A stretch of 64,000 nucleotides of DNA from an uncultured Lachnospiraceae bacterium (GTDB taxonomy: Bacteria > Bacillota > Clostridia > Lachnospirales > Lachnospiraceae). Below the pieces are notes generated by a model, which saw only the letters and a program-made list of their open reading frames with translations, did no database searches and was not told the origin of the DNA. A program made the translations under genes and the position numbers. Positions 34,713 to 44,667 of the stretch are shown here, piece after piece. The DNA is taken from contig CAJULP010000058.1 in assembly GCA_910587295.1 (NCBI GenBank), forward strand, positions 1-64,000. The letters are read 5' to 3'. Within the stretch, counting starts at the first letter, position 1; every line of letters starts with the position of its first letter.

Positions 34713-35982
34713 ATTGACTCGCAACATTGGCCTAAAGCTGGCGTCTGTCTTTTTGGCGGTAGTCCTCTGGCTGGTGGTCAATGCAATAAACAACCCCACA
34801 GTGCCTCAAGGCTATTATAATATTCCCGTTAAACTGCTGAATACGGATCTGATCACGAAATCCGGCCAGGTCTATGAAGTAATGGATGGAACGGATGTGA
34901 TCAGCAGGGTGACGGTGAGGGCTCCCAGGTCCGTGATCAACCAGTTGAAGGAGGAAAATATCATTGCAACAGCGGATGTAAATGATATCAGCAGCCTTGA
35001 TACCATAGCCATTAAGTTGTCAACGGATCGGTTTGGCAGGGATATCAACAGCATAACGGGAAGCATTGATACCGTTAAATTAAAAATAGAAAATGAAAAA
35101 TCCAAGTCACTGGCATTAAAAACAACCACATCCGGCCAGATTGCTGACGGGTATCTGATTGGGGATATTACGCCGGATCAGAATCTGGTAAGGATTTCCG
35201 GGCCGGAATCTGTCATAGAACAGATTGTGAAGGCACAGGTTGATATTGATATCAGTGGCATGACAAGTGATATTGTTACCAATGCAGAGATCAAATTGTA
35301 TGATAGTGAAAACAACGAGATCAAAGATGACAGAATTACACAGAATATTAAATCTGTGGGCATGAAGATAGGAATCTGGCAGACACAGGATGTGCCGATA
35401 CATTATAGTGTCAGTGGAACGCCGCAGCTGGGGTATCGTATAGCAGGCGAAATTGAAAGCAGCAGTGATACGGTTAAAATTGCAGGGAAAGCAAATGTTC
35501 TTCGGAATATAAGCATCATTGAAGTTCCGGAAACAGTACTGGATGTTACCGGACAGACACAGAGCCTTGTAAAAGAAGTGAATTTGAAAGATTATCTCCC
35601 AGATAACGTATTTCTTGCGGATTCGTCGGACGCAGTAAGGACGGTCACGGTACCGATTGAAGCCGAGATTTCAAAGAAACTGGAAATCCGGGGAGAAAAG
35701 GTCCGGATGACCAATGTGCCGGAAGGATGTGAAGCAAGCATTTCTGAACTTGATGAAAGCTTTGTGATTGAGGTGGTAGGTCTTTCAAGGGATGTTGCCA
35801 CGCTGCAGGCGGCGAACATAAATGGTACGGTAGATGTGTCAAGATGGATGAATGAAAGCGGCATGGAGACGCCAGAGCCTGGCTTTTATACGGTGGAGGT
35901 CGATTTCGGCCTGCCGGAAAATGTAAGCTTACGTGAAACGGTCACTGTAACACTTCATATATCGGAACCAGAGCAGGAATAA
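34702..35982 (+). CDS. cdaR: CdaR-type YbbR-domain regulator of diadenylate cyclase
   Basis: A 426-residue protein with a single N-terminal membrane helix (about 10-28) and four YbbR domains outside the cell (about residues 40-400). CdaR binds CdaA and tunes its activity. The start is GTG, overlapping cdaA by 11 bases, with GAAGGGA upstream. glmM follows after 22 bases. The symbol refers to the cyclase regulator and should not be confused with the sugar-diacid regulator type at 8.0 kb. Confidence 0.9.
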   Translation: MKNRLTRNIGLKLASVFLAVVLWLVVNAINNPTVPQGYYNIPVKLLNTDLITKSGQVYEVMDGTDVISRVTVRAPRSVINQLKEENIIATADVNDISSLDTIAIKLSTDRFGRDINSITGSIDTVKLKIENEKSKSLALKTTTSGQIADGYLIGDITPDQNLVRISGPESVIEQIVKAQVDIDISGMTSDIVTNAEIKLYDSENNEIKDDRITQNIKSVGMKIGIWQTQDVPIHYSVSGTPQLGYRIAGEIESSSDTVKIAGKANVLRNISIIEVPETVLDVTGQTQSLVKEVNLKDYLPDNVFLADSSDAVRTVTVPIEAEISKKLEIRGEKVRMTNVPEGCEASISELDESFVIEVVGLSRDVATLQAANINGTVDVSRWMNESGMETPEPGFYTVEVDFGLPENVSLRETVTVTLHISEPEQE

Positions 35983-36004
35983 CTGAAAGGAGTTAAAATA
36001 AAGA

Positions 36005-37354
36005 ATGAGCAGATTGTTTGGTACAGATGGTGTAAGGGGAGTGGCAAATGATGAGCTGACACCGCTTTTGGCGATGCAGCTCGGGCAGGCAGGGGCTTAT
36101 GTACTTACAAAGGAAAATAAACATAAACCTACGATCATGGTAGGGTGCGACACCAGAATATCTGGGGATATGCTGGCCAACGCTCTGATGGCAGGGATCT
36201 GCTCCGTAGGGGCGAACGCTGTTTATGTAGGGGTGATTCCTACGCCGGCAGTGGCATATCTGACCAGAAAATATAAAGTGGATGCAGGGGTGGTCATTTC
36301 CGCTTCTCACAACCCAGTGGAATTTAACGGGATCAAATTCTTTGACGGCGAAGGGTATAAACTGCCGGATGCCTTAGAGGATGAAATAGAAACCATCATT
36401 AAAAGCGGTATGAATGAGATCAAGTTCCCAATTGGTTCTAATGTAGGAAAAATTAAGTACCGTACGGATGCCAGGGAAGAATATATCAATCATTCCGTTC
36501 AGTCTGTGAACGTAGATCTTTCCGGATTGAAAATAGTTGTGGACTGTGCGGAGGGCGCTGCTTATTATACTTCAGTGGAAGCTCTGAGGGATTTAGGTGG
36601 GAATATTGTACCCCTTCATAATATGCCTGACGGCACCAATATTAATGCCAATTGCGGTTCCACCCATATGCAGGAGCTGCAGGCGAGAGTGGTTTATGAG
36701 AAGGCGGATATCGGCCTTGCCTTTGACGGGGATGCGGACCGGCTTTTAGCTGTGGACGAGATGGGGAACATCGTGGACGGTGATCAGATCATGGCCATAG
36801 TGGGTATGCACATGAAGGAAAACCATGAACTTGTGAATGACACGATCGTTGCCACGGTGATGAGTAATCTGGGATTTTTCCTTATGGGAGAAAAGAATGG
36901 AATCCATATGGAACAGACCAAAGTTGGTGACCGGTATGTTTTGGAACGCATGAAGGAAATCGGCGCCAGCCTGGGAGGGGAACAATCCGGACATATCATA
37001 TTCTTGAAGGAAAATACTACCGGAGACGGATTGTTAAGTGCCCTGCACCTCCTTAAGGTAATTGTGGAGACGGGAAAGAAGCTTTCGGAGCTTGCAGGGA
37101 TTATGGAAGTACTTCCGCAGGCTCTTGTAAATGCTAAAGTTCCGAATCATAAAAAGGAGCATTACATGGAATACCCGGAAATTGCAGATGCTATCCAGAA
37201 ATTAAATAATAAATTTGCTGGGGAAGGAAGGGTACTGATCAGGCCTTCGGGCACAGAACCACTGGTAAGGGTTATGATTGAAGGGAAAAACCAGCAAATG
37301 ATAGAAAAGGACGCAGAGCAGTTGGCCGAATTGATCCAAAACATCATGCTCTAG
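36005..37354 (+). CDS. glmM: Phosphoglucosamine mutase
   Basis: A 449-residue enzyme converting glucosamine-6-phosphate to glucosamine-1-phosphate for UDP-GlcNAc and peptidoglycan. It begins SRLFGTDGVRGVAN; the phosphoserine lies in VISASHNPVEFNG (about residue 100), the metal site is FDGDADR, and the sugar and phosphate loops (GEQSGH and RPSGTEP) are present. GlmM also inhibits CdaA in other Firmicutes, which explains the operon. Length is normal. Confidence 0.97.
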   Translation: MSRLFGTDGVRGVANDELTPLLAMQLGQAGAYVLTKENKHKPTIMVGCDTRISGDMLANALMAGICSVGANAVYVGVIPTPAVAYLTRKYKVDAGVVISASHNPVEFNGIKFFDGEGYKLPDALEDEIETIIKSGMNEIKFPIGSNVGKIKYRTDAREEYINHSVQSVNVDLSGLKIVVDCAEGAAYYTSVEALRDLGGNIVPLHNMPDGTNINANCGSTHMQELQARVVYEKADIGLAFDGDADRLLAVDEMGNIVDGDQIMAIVGMHMKENHELVNDTIVATVMSNLGFFLMGEKNGIHMEQTKVGDRYVLERMKEIGASLGGEQSGHIIFLKENTTGDGLLSALHLLKVIVETGKKLSELAGIMEVLPQALVNAKVPNHKKEHYMEYPEIADAIQKLNNKFAGEGRVLIRPSGTEPLVRVMIEGKNQQMIEKDAEQLAELIQNIML

Positions 37355-37389
37355 CGCTTTGGAAGTATTGAATGGAGGAATAATGTAAT

Positions 37390-37653
37390 ATGGTAAGACA
37401 AAAGGTGTCTATTAAGAACCCAACAGGTCTTCACCTTAGGCCTGCAGGAATTTTGTGCAAGGAAGCAATGCAATTTAAATCCCTGATTACATTCACATTC
37501 AGGGGAAATACTGCAAATGCAAAGAGTGTGCTCAGCGTGCTTGGGGCGTGTGTGAAATGTGGGGATGAGATAGAATTTATCTGTGATGGCGAAGATGAGA
37601 TAGACGCATTGGAAACGCTTGTAAAGGCAATTGAAAACGGATTAGGCGAATAA
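37390..37653 (+). CDS. ptsH: Phosphocarrier protein HPr
   Basis: An 87-residue HPr with both regulatory residues: catalytic His15 in GLHLRPAG and Ser46 in NAKSVLSVLG. It carries phosphate from enzyme I to sugar transporters, and as Ser-P form it is the CcpA cofactor. HprK, which phosphorylates Ser46, is encoded at 52.4 kb. The gene is 35 bases after glmM and not next to ptsI. Confidence 0.93.
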   Translation: MVRQKVSIKNPTGLHLRPAGILCKEAMQFKSLITFTFRGNTANAKSVLSVLGACVKCGDEIEFICDGEDEIDALETLVKAIENGLGE

Positions 37654-37655
37654 TA

Positions 37656-37688
37656 AAAGCGGGTGTGCCATTTGGCGCATCCGCTTTA
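37656..37688. terminator. Bidirectional terminator between ptsH and the DUF3048 genes
   Basis: AAAGCGG... and ...CCGCTTT form a stem around an inner GCC-ATTT-GGC. The A-run on one side and the T-run on the other make it usable for both converging transcripts. Confidence 0.75.
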
Positions 37689-37703
37689 TGTCATCATATG
37701 TGA

Positions 37704-38873
37704 TTAAGAATTGACGATTGCTTTATTATCTACCTGAAAGGTATCACCGTCTTCTATGATACAGATCATGGTCTTTCCCGTGTTTAGCCTAATCTCGTTT
37801 CCGCTGTCATCATAATATCTGGTAGCGCCATAGTCAGAAGTTTTTTCCCAATTGATATGAATGCCTTTTCCGTTGGTAAAGAACCATCCATCTCTTGTTG
37901 TGTCGTGGCACTGGAAGGAGAGGTATCCTTTTTCATCCCGTACTTCATAGTAGGTATTTTGGATCAGCAGATTTTTAAATGAAAGCTGAGTATTGTTGGT
38001 TAAATCCATATGAGGTCCTTCCGGTTCCCCGGACAGATGCTGATACCTGTCATATAAGCCGGTTTCCGTATTATAAACAAAATAACAATTGGTGAGCGGA
38101 TAAGCGACGGACAGATCGACAGTCAGTGCGTCAATGGCATTTTCATATTGGTCTAATGTGTTAGGTTCGGACACCGATGAAAATAAAAAGTGTTGTTCGT
38201 CAGTGTAATCATCCCGGTAATCAAGTGAATAATGTGCATTTTCAATATATTTTTTGATCAGGGATGAGCTTGTAAATGCATTGTCAAAATCATTTTTGGC
38301 AGTATCCCGGAAATGATAGGTCTTGGAGACATCCACGTTTAAATTGACGCTGTCAGTGTCTTTTCTTGCAAGGAGGTCATCCATGTAAAAGGGACCGCCA
38401 TAGTGGACATGGAAAGCATCCCATTCAAAAGACCAGTACATAAAATAATCGCGGCTGCTTCTGACGTTTCCCACTTTCTCCATGTTATCCCAGTTTTCCC
38501 AGATTCCCATCAGTCGTGTGATACTGGATTCCACATTACATTCATATAAGATATCCGCTGAGGAAAGCCCGTATTGACTTGCGGTTTTGGTGTTGGGAAC
38601 CATGATGGCAATGGGGCGTCTGTTTGCGATTTCCTCAGGAACCCATTCATTGGTGATACGGCTTTTAACCATCTCCGCAGCAGGCGGAACGTCCGCTGCG
38701 GGAACATTTGTTGCTTCGGGCTGCTTTGCCGTTTCCTGATCCGTGTCCGGCAGAGCAGGTGCAGATGTTTCAATTGGCTGTAAGGATGTTTCCGGTGTTT
38801 CTTCCCTTTTGCAGCCGGTCAATAAAAGCAGCGATGACAGGGCTATCACAACAATTATTAGTAAATTTTTCAT
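37704..38873 (-). CDS. DUF3048-domain lipoprotein
   Basis: A 389-residue lipoprotein (signal peptide with lipobox L-L-T-G-C near residue 21) with an acidic, Pro/Thr-rich linker (about 25-65) and then the two halves of DUF3048, the YerB family. GGGAGG stands before the ATG. Function is unknown; the family is common on the surface of clostridia and bacilli. It is the second of two homologous tandem genes; sequences such as FQCHDTTRDG and NTGKTMICI are shared. Confidence 0.88.
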   Translation of the reverse strand: MKNLLIIVVIALSSLLLLTGCKREETPETSLQPIETSAPALPDTDQETAKQPEATNVPAADVPPAAEMVKSRITNEWVPEEIANRRPIAIMVPNTKTASQYGLSSADILYECNVESSITRLMGIWENWDNMEKVGNVRSSRDYFMYWSFEWDAFHVHYGGPFYMDDLLARKDTDSVNLNVDVSKTYHFRDTAKNDFDNAFTSSSLIKKYIENAHYSLDYRDDYTDEQHFLFSSVSEPNTLDQYENAIDALTVDLSVAYPLTNCYFVYNTETGLYDRYQHLSGEPEGPHMDLTNNTQLSFKNLLIQNTYYEVRDEKGYLSFQCHDTTRDGWFFTNGKGIHINWEKTSDYGATRYYDDSGNEIRLNTGKTMICIIEDGDTFQVDNKAIVNS

Positions 38874-38907
38874 GATAAACCTCCCTCTTGCATCTATAAA
38901 CAGTATA

Positions 38908-40089
38908 TTACTTAGAGGTTAAAGAAGTTCCGTCAACGTTTACACTGTCGCCGTCTTTCAAAATACAGATCATGGTCTTGCCGGTATTTACTTCTACTTC
39001 ATTGCCTGCATCGTCATAGTATTTGGTAGGCTCATAGTCAGTGCTCTTTTCCCATGTGACATGAATTGCTTTTCCGTTGGTAAAGTAATATCCGTCCCTG
39101 GTGGTATCGTGGCACTGGAATGCAAGGTAACCTTTCTGATCTCTGACTTCATGGTAAGCAAACTGGACAAATACATTTTTGAACTTAAGCTGCTGGTTGT
39201 TGTTTGCAGCGTCCGTATCCGGCTTTCCATACATGGAGCGATAGTACATCCCGTCTTCTTCGCTGTAGGAAAATGCCGTCTTTGTGATAGGGTATGCTTT
39301 TGATAAGTCAATCTCCTTAGCGCTTACAGCGTCGCTGTATTGATCCAGAGTATTTGGAGTATCAGGGGAGGCAAACTTGAAATGGTCTTCCTCATGATAA
39401 TCTGCACGGTAAGTCTTGGAGTAACCAAATTTATTGATCGCCTTATTGATCCCTTCTGCGCTGGCATAGGCATTTTGCGGTGCGGACCGGTCTGTTGCGC
39501 GGAAAAATGCGTCTTCATATAAACCATGGGTGCGCTTGTCACCATAAGTACAGCCGGTGATGTTATTGGTACTGTCCTGTTCAATGATTCCATTTATGTA
39601 ATAAGGGCCGCCGAAGTGCACGTAGATCGCATCCCATTCCAAAGCCCAGTACACGAAATAGTCACGGCTGCTACGCACGTTGCCTATGCGGTCAAGAGAT
39701 TCCCAGTCTTTAAACACTGCCATACTTCTGGTGATACCGCCTTCTACAGGGCATTCATAAAGCAGGTCTGCTTTAGAAAAATTATAATGGGGCAGGGCGC
39801 TGGAATCGTTAGGGCTCATGACCGCTATGGGTCTAGCGTCTTCGATGCTGCCGCTGATCCATTCATTTGTCAAGGTACTGCGTACCATGCCTTCCTCCGG
39901 AGGGAGGTCTGTTTCATCTTCTGTCTCTTCGGATGCATCCGGCGCTTCTTCCGGCTGTTTCTCCACAATGGGCTCAACGATAGGTTGAACTACGGTTTCG
40001 GCAGCCTTGTCCTCTTTATTTCCACAACCGAACAATAAAAGAGATGAAGATAAGGCTACAAGAAAAATAACCTGTAATCTTTTCATCAT
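38908..40089 (-). CDS. DUF3048-domain lipoprotein, paralogue
   Basis: A 393-residue lipoprotein (lipobox L-L-F-G-C near residue 21) with a Glu-rich linker and DUF3048. It is clearly a paralogue of the gene downstream and is 34 bases before it, so the pair arose by tandem duplication and is one operon. The second ATG at 40086 has better spacing to GAGGA than the first. Two TATAAT-like boxes for the minus strand lie between 40100 and 40155. Confidence 0.88.
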   Translation of the reverse strand: MMKRLQVIFLVALSSSLLLFGCGNKEDKAAETVVQPIVEPIVEKQPEEAPDASEETEDETDLPPEEGMVRSTLTNEWISGSIEDARPIAVMSPNDSSALPHYNFSKADLLYECPVEGGITRSMAVFKDWESLDRIGNVRSSRDYFVYWALEWDAIYVHFGGPYYINGIIEQDSTNNITGCTYGDKRTHGLYEDAFFRATDRSAPQNAYASAEGINKAINKFGYSKTYRADYHEEDHFKFASPDTPNTLDQYSDAVSAKEIDLSKAYPITKTAFSYSEEDGMYYRSMYGKPDTDAANNNQQLKFKNVFVQFAYHEVRDQKGYLAFQCHDTTRDGYYFTNGKAIHVTWEKSTDYEPTKYYDDAGNEVEVNTGKTMICILKDGDSVNVDGTSLTSK

Positions 40090-40230
40090 ATTTCCTCACT
40101 TTCGTATTATAAAATAGTGATTTCCTTAGAAACCACACGTTTATTATTATAACATAGGAAGGAATGGCCGTCACTAGCAAATTGTGTAAAAATTAATACG
40201 AAATTATTAAGGAATTATTACGGTGACTAA

Positions 40231-40392
40231 TTTCCCGGCATAACGGATCCGGTCCTGTTCCCATTCGGTAATGTGGATTTATACGAATTTCCCCGATATT
40301 ATATGGATATGCTGGAACAAATTGGTGTGCAGGAATTAAATGACTACATGACGCAGAAGGTCGTGGAAGTAAAAGAGGATTTTGAATTTTAG
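40231..40392 (+). pseudogene. C-terminal remnant of an unidentified gene
   Basis: An open stretch of 53 codons without a plausible start ends at TAG 40392. It reads like real protein (an FPFGNVDLYEFPRYYMDML segment followed by a helical, acidic end) and has a perfect terminator 8 bases after the stop. I take it as the tail of a gene lost by deletion; the family is not recognised. The remainder of 40090-40230 holds promoter elements for the minus-strand lipoprotein genes only. Confidence 0.4.
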
Positions 40393-40400
40393 CTTAACAG

Positions 40401-40440
40401 AAAAACACATTATGTCCGGCAATGGATGTAATGTGTTTTT
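40401..40440 (+). terminator. Rho-independent terminator
   Basis: AAAAACACATTA (40401-40412) and TAATGTGTTTTT (40429-40440) are a perfect 12-bp inverted repeat ending in a T run. It follows the gene remnant. Confidence 0.85.
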
Positions 40441-40445
40441 TAAAC

Positions 40446-40474
40446 TTGTCTAAAATCGAATAAAAGGGTACAAT
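40446..40474 (+). promoter_or_regulatory. Promoter of the surface-sugar cluster
   Basis: TTGTCT (40446-40451) and TACAAT (40469-40474) are 17 bp apart, 36 bases before the rfbD start. Confidence 0.7.
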
Positions 40475-40509
40475 AAGAAACAGATAAAAGAAAGGAAGAT
40501 AAGCCTATC

Positions 40510-41361
40510 ATGAAAAAAATTATCGTAACAGGGTGCAATGGACAGCTTGGCCATGCAATCAATTTAGAGCTGCAGGGAAATCCGGAGATCGAATTTGTGA
40601 ATACGGACGTGGCAGAGCTGGACATCACCAATATAGACAAGGTCATGGAGCTCGCAAAGGCGGTAAGACCCTATGCGATCATCAATTGCGCAGCTCACAC
40701 GGCGGTGGATGCCTGTGAGACGGATGTGGATAATGCATACCGGATCAATGCCATCGGACCGAGAAACTTAAGTATTGCGGCCAGAGAAACGGGGGCGAAG
40801 CTGATCCACATTTCCACGGATTATGTGTTTGACGGGAAAGGAACAAGGCCCTACCTTGAATTTGACAAAACGGATCCGCAGGGGGTGTATGGCGCTTCGA
40901 AGCTGGCAGGGGAAAACATGGTCAGGGATTTTGCGGACAGGTATTTTATCCTGCGGACGGCATGGCTTTATGGCGACGGGAAGAACTTTGTGAAGACTAT
41001 GCTCCGGCTTTCGCAGACCAATGATAAGGTACGGGTGGTCCATGATCAGGTGGGAAGCCCGACCAGCACGAAAGAATTGGCAGGAGCGATCGCCTGTCTG
41101 CTGTTTACGGAAAATTACGGATTGTTCCATGCTACCTGTGAGGGCGATTGCAGCTGGGCGGATTTTACCAGAGAGATTTTCCGGCTTGCGGGAAGAGGCA
41201 CTCAGGTGGAAGGGATCACCACGGAAGAGTTTGGGGCAAAGGCGCCAAGGCCCGCTTATTCCATTTTAGAAAATTATATGTTAAAACTTACAACAGATTA
41301 TATGTTTGCCGACTGGCATGATGCGATTGAGGAATATCTAAAAAATGAGCTTTCTAAATGA
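40510..41361 (+). CDS. rfbD: dTDP-4-dehydrorhamnose reductase
   Basis: A 283-residue short-chain dehydrogenase that makes dTDP-L-rhamnose in the last step of its synthesis. The NADPH-binding GCNGQLG (8-14), the STDYVFDG strand and the YGASKLAGE catalytic pair are intact. RfbA, RfbB and RfbC are not in the window, so they must be elsewhere. It opens a surface-sugar cluster. Its end overlaps the next gene by 17 bases. Confidence 0.92.
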   Translation: MKKIIVTGCNGQLGHAINLELQGNPEIEFVNTDVAELDITNIDKVMELAKAVRPYAIINCAAHTAVDACETDVDNAYRINAIGPRNLSIAARETGAKLIHISTDYVFDGKGTRPYLEFDKTDPQGVYGASKLAGENMVRDFADRYFILRTAWLYGDGKNFVKTMLRLSQTNDKVRVVHDQVGSPTSTKELAGAIACLLFTENYGLFHATCEGDCSWADFTREIFRLAGRGTQVEGITTEEFGAKAPRPAYSILENYMLKLTTDYMFADWHDAIEEYLKNELSK

Positions 41362-41803
41362 TCTATTACACAATCAGATATTTGTTGCGGCGGTACTGGG
41401 CTGGCTTGTGGCACAGGTGCTTAAGACGATCATCCATATGATCGTCAATAAACAGTTTGTGGCGGAACGGATGGTAGGCGGAGGCGGAATGCCAAGTTCT
41501 CATTCAGCCACGGTATGTGCGCTGGCTACGGCTACAGGGATGAGATATGGCGGCGGCAGCTTTGAGTTTGCGGTGGCGATAATGCTTGCAATCATTGTCA
41601 TGTATGATGCCATGGGTGTACGCAGGGAGACCGGGATCCAGGGGCGGGTGCTCAATGAAATGCTGGATATATTTATGAATATGGGAAAAGAGATCAGTGC
41701 GGAGGCAAAATTAAAGGAACTGGTGGGGCATACTCCGTTGCAAGTGCTGATGGGTGCGGTTTTGGGCTGTGTAATCGCAGTGCTGGTCGGGAATATGGGG
41801 TAG
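41345..41803 (+). CDS. DUF212 divergent PAP2-family membrane protein
   Basis: A 152-residue protein with about four membrane helices and the phosphatase-like GGGGMPSSHSATVCALAT motif plus the later MGVRRETGIQG segment. This is the YuiD/DUF212 branch of the PAP2 (acid phosphatase/vanadium haloperoxidase) superfamily. Its substrate is unknown, possibly a polyprenyl or lipid phosphate. The start lies inside rfbD, which suggests translational coupling. Confidence 0.88.
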   Translation: MSFLNDLLHNQIFVAAVLGWLVAQVLKTIIHMIVNKQFVAERMVGGGGMPSSHSATVCALATATGMRYGGGSFEFAVAIMLAIIVMYDAMGVRRETGIQGRVLNEMLDIFMNMGKEISAEAKLKELVGHTPLQVLMGAVLGCVIAVLVGNMG

Positions 41804-41870
41804 AAGTATTGGAAAGGTGCTCTGCATCAGGCATCAGATGCCAGAAATAAAAGAGAGGAAGAAGGATTAA

Positions 41871-42953
41871 ATGAATAATAAAGTTGCACTCATTACAGGT
41901 ATCACAGGCCAGGACGGATCTTACTTGGCTGAGTTTCTATTAGAGCAGGGATACGAGGTCCATGGACTGATCCGCAGGCACAGTATCAGCAATACCGCGC
42001 GGATTGACCACATTCTCCGGTCGGATTATAACAAAATTAAGTTTTTCCTGCATTTTGCGGATATCACCGATTCCAGCAACCTGATGAGACTGATTTCGGA
42101 AATCCGTCCAACGGAGGTTTATAATCTTGCGGCACAGTCCCATGTAGGGGTATCCTTTGAAGTTCCGGAGTATACGGCGGAAGCAACGGGAGTCAGTACG
42201 TTAAAGTTATTGGAAGCGCTCCGTGTAAACGGGGGAAGCTGCAGGTATTATCAGGCCTCTACTTCGGAGTTGTTTGGAGGCCTGCCTGAGACGGCACCCC
42301 AAAGCGAAGCAACGCCCTTTTACCCGAAGAGCCCTTATGGTGCGGCAAAATTGTATTCTTATTGGATCACCGTAAACTACAGGGAGTCCTATCATATGTT
42401 TGCCTGCAACGGTATTTTGTTTAACCATGAGTCGCCAAGGCGGGGGGAGAATTTTGTCACAAGAAAGATAACGCTTGCCATTGCCAATATCATAGCGGGT
42501 AAGCAGGAAAAGCTGTCTCTTGGTAATATGAACGCAAAAAGGGACTGGGGATTTGCGGGGGATTATGTGAAGGGCATGTGGATGATGCTGCAGCAGGATA
42601 AGGCAGGGGATTATGTACTTGCCACCAATGAAACCCATACCGTCAGGGAATTTGTGGAGGCGGCTTTTGGGGAACTGGGTATCGTAATCCGCTGGGAAGG
42701 CACCGGTGTAAATGAAAAGGGATATGATGCGGAAACGGGAAGACTTTTGGTGGATGTGAATCCTGAGTTTTACCGTCCTGCGGAGGTGGAATTTCTCTGG
42801 GGGAACCCTGCGAAAGCAGAAAAAGAACTGGGATGGAAACGCAAGGTCGGTTTCCATGATCTGGTTTCCATGATGATGGATGCGGATTTGAAAGAAATTG
42901 CGGGAATAAGCTGCAAAGAATATAAAAAGAATAAAAAAAATGACCAAGCATAA
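41871..42953 (+). CDS. gmd: GDP-mannose 4,6-dehydratase
   Basis: A 360-residue SDR enzyme converting GDP-D-mannose to GDP-4-keto-6-deoxymannose. [16 protein letters not shown] is the cofactor-binding start, followed by the STSELFG active-site segment and [10 protein letters not shown]. With fcl at 44.7 kb it gives GDP-L-fucose. The intervening membrane protein separates the two steps. AGAGAGGAAGAAGG lies before the ATG. Confidence 0.95.
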   Translation: MNNKVALITGITGQDGSYLAEFLLEQGYEVHGLIRRHSISNTARIDHILRSDYNKIKFFLHFADITDSSNLMRLISEIRPTEVYNLAAQSHVGVSFEVPEYTAEATGVSTLKLLEALRVNGGSCRYYQASTSELFGGLPETAPQSEATPFYPKSPYGAAKLYSYWITVNYRESYHMFACNGILFNHESPRRGENFVTRKITLAIANIIAGKQEKLSLGNMNAKRDWGFAGDYVKGMWMMLQQDKAGDYVLATNETHTVREFVEAAFGELGIVIRWEGTGVNEKGYDAETGRLLVDVNPEFYRPAEVEFLWGNPAKAEKELGWKRKVGFHDLVSMMMDADLKEIAGISCKEYKKNKKNDQA

Positions 42954-42978
42954 ATTGTATTTTTTGAGGCAAACGTAA

Positions 42979-44634
42979 ATGATCTCTGTAATCTGTATTT
43001 GGCTGTATATGTTGTTTACATGTTATGTTGTCGGTTTTGCCTGTGTGAAGATGATTTCAGGTAAGACGAAATGGCATGTCAGAGGGGAAATTGGCTATTT
43101 GTATGCCGGTATAGGGGCAGTGACGGTTTATGCCCAGGCTTTCAGTCTTTTTTACAAGGTGGGGTTTTGGGCCAATGTTCTGCTTGTCCTGGGATGCTTT
43201 GTCTGCCTGATTTTATTTCGGGAGGAATTTGCGGCACAATTCCACTCGTTCCGGCTTACCGTAACACTGCCGGGGCTATTGGTGGTGATTACATTATTTT
43301 TGCTTTTTTCCTACGGAACGTCAAGAGGCATCATCCATTACGATACGGGGCTATACCATGCCCAGAGCATCCGGTGGATCGAGGAGTACGGGGTTGTGCC
43401 CGGCCTTGGGAACCTGCATAGCAGGCTGGCTTATAACAGCGCTTCTTTTTGTTTGTCGGCTCTTTACAGTATGGCTTTTTTGGGAGGCAGGTCTTTTCAC
43501 TGTTGTGCGGGTTTTCTGGCTTTTTTACTGTCGGTGGTGTGTGTGAAAGGGTTCCGCAAAGGGATGCTGGCAAAGCCTTTGCTGTCAGATTTTGTCAGAA
43601 TCATGGGCATTTACTATCTTTTAAATATTTTTGATGAAATGATTTCGCCGGCATCGGATTATTTTATGGTGCTTTTGGCATTCTATGTTCTGATCAAGTG
43701 GCTGGAACTTCTGGAGAGAAAAGAACAGTCATATTTTCCCTATGCTTTGCTGTGCGTTATGGGTGTAATGATAGTCAGCGTCAAACTTTCAGGCGCATTG
43801 TTATTATTGCTTGCGTTAAGGCCTGCCTGGCAGATGATCCGTGAAAAGCGTGTTGGTGAGATCTTGAAATTTATGGGGGTGGGCCTTTTAACTGCGGTGC
43901 CTTTCCTTGCCAGAAACATTTTGCTGTCGGGGTGGCTGGTCTATCCCTTTACAGCGATAGATCTGTTTGATTTTGACTTTAAGATTCCCCAGGGAATGGC
44001 GGACTATGACGCAAAGGAAATACAGGTATGGGGCAGGGGCTTTTCGGATGTCGCCAGGTATGATGAACCGGCAGTTAAGTGGCTTCCGGAATGGGCAGCC
44101 GGTCTGGATGCCGTAAATAAACTGTTTTTGGCGCTTGCCATAAGCGGTGTGGTGGTGCTGGCTTTGCTGACCGTATATGCGTTTGTCAGGAAAAAGCGGG
44201 ATATGGCGGATTATCTATACATAGGCTTTGTGGTGGCAGTGTGTTTTTTATTCTGGCTTACCAGTGCGCCGCTTATCCGTTATGGCTGCATTTTTTTGTG
44301 GCTGTGCCCGGTGCTCACATGGGGGTATTTATATTTGGGAATCAGCCCTCATACCGACAGGTTCCGTGTGTATGCTATGCTGATCTTGCTGCTGGCGGCG
44401 TATAAGGCCGGGGCTTTCGGCAGCGAACTTAGCCAACAGGCTTCACCGGAATATTTACTGTTACAGAAAGACTATGAAAATTATGAGACGATCCCTTATG
44501 AGCTTCACGGCTATACGTTTTATTATCCCGCACATGGGGATCAGACAGGATATCAGGATTTTCCGGCATCGCCGGTGAAGGCGGAAGACATTTTCCGGGG
44601 AGAAACGATAGAAGAGGGCTTTCATTTACGGTGA
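42979..44634 (+). CDS. Large polytopic membrane protein (LIC_10190-like)
   Basis: A 551-residue protein with about 12 membrane helices and a C-terminal soluble tail of about 90 residues. The segment DTGLYHAQSIRWIEEYGVVPGLGNLH, here split over about residues 121-146, resembles the LIC_10190 family, whose function is unknown. Polytopic proteins with an early acidic/His loop recall GT-C glycosyltransferases. It sits between gmd and fcl, which suggests a role in using or exporting the fucosylated product. No other glycosyltransferase is in the cluster. Confidence 0.75.
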   Translation: MISVICIWLYMLFTCYVVGFACVKMISGKTKWHVRGEIGYLYAGIGAVTVYAQAFSLFYKVGFWANVLLVLGCFVCLILFREEFAAQFHSFRLTVTLPGLLVVITLFLLFSYGTSRGIIHYDTGLYHAQSIRWIEEYGVVPGLGNLHSRLAYNSASFCLSALYSMAFLGGRSFHCCAGFLAFLLSVVCVKGFRKGMLAKPLLSDFVRIMGIYYLLNIFDEMISPASDYFMVLLAFYVLIKWLELLERKEQSYFPYALLCVMGVMIVSVKLSGALLLLLALRPAWQMIREKRVGEILKFMGVGLLTAVPFLARNILLSGWLVYPFTAIDLFDFDFKIPQGMADYDAKEIQVWGRGFSDVARYDEPAVKWLPEWAAGLDAVNKLFLALAISGVVVLALLTVYAFVRKKRDMADYLYIGFVVAVCFLFWLTSAPLIRYGCIFLWLCPVLTWGYLYLGISPHTDRFRVYAMLILLLAAYKAGAFGSELSQQASPEYLLLQKDYENYETIPYELHGYTFYYPAHGDQTGYQDFPASPVKAEDIFRGETIEEGFHLR

Positions 44635-44667
44635 AAGTGATTAATGAAACAGGAAAGGACAGGAAAA

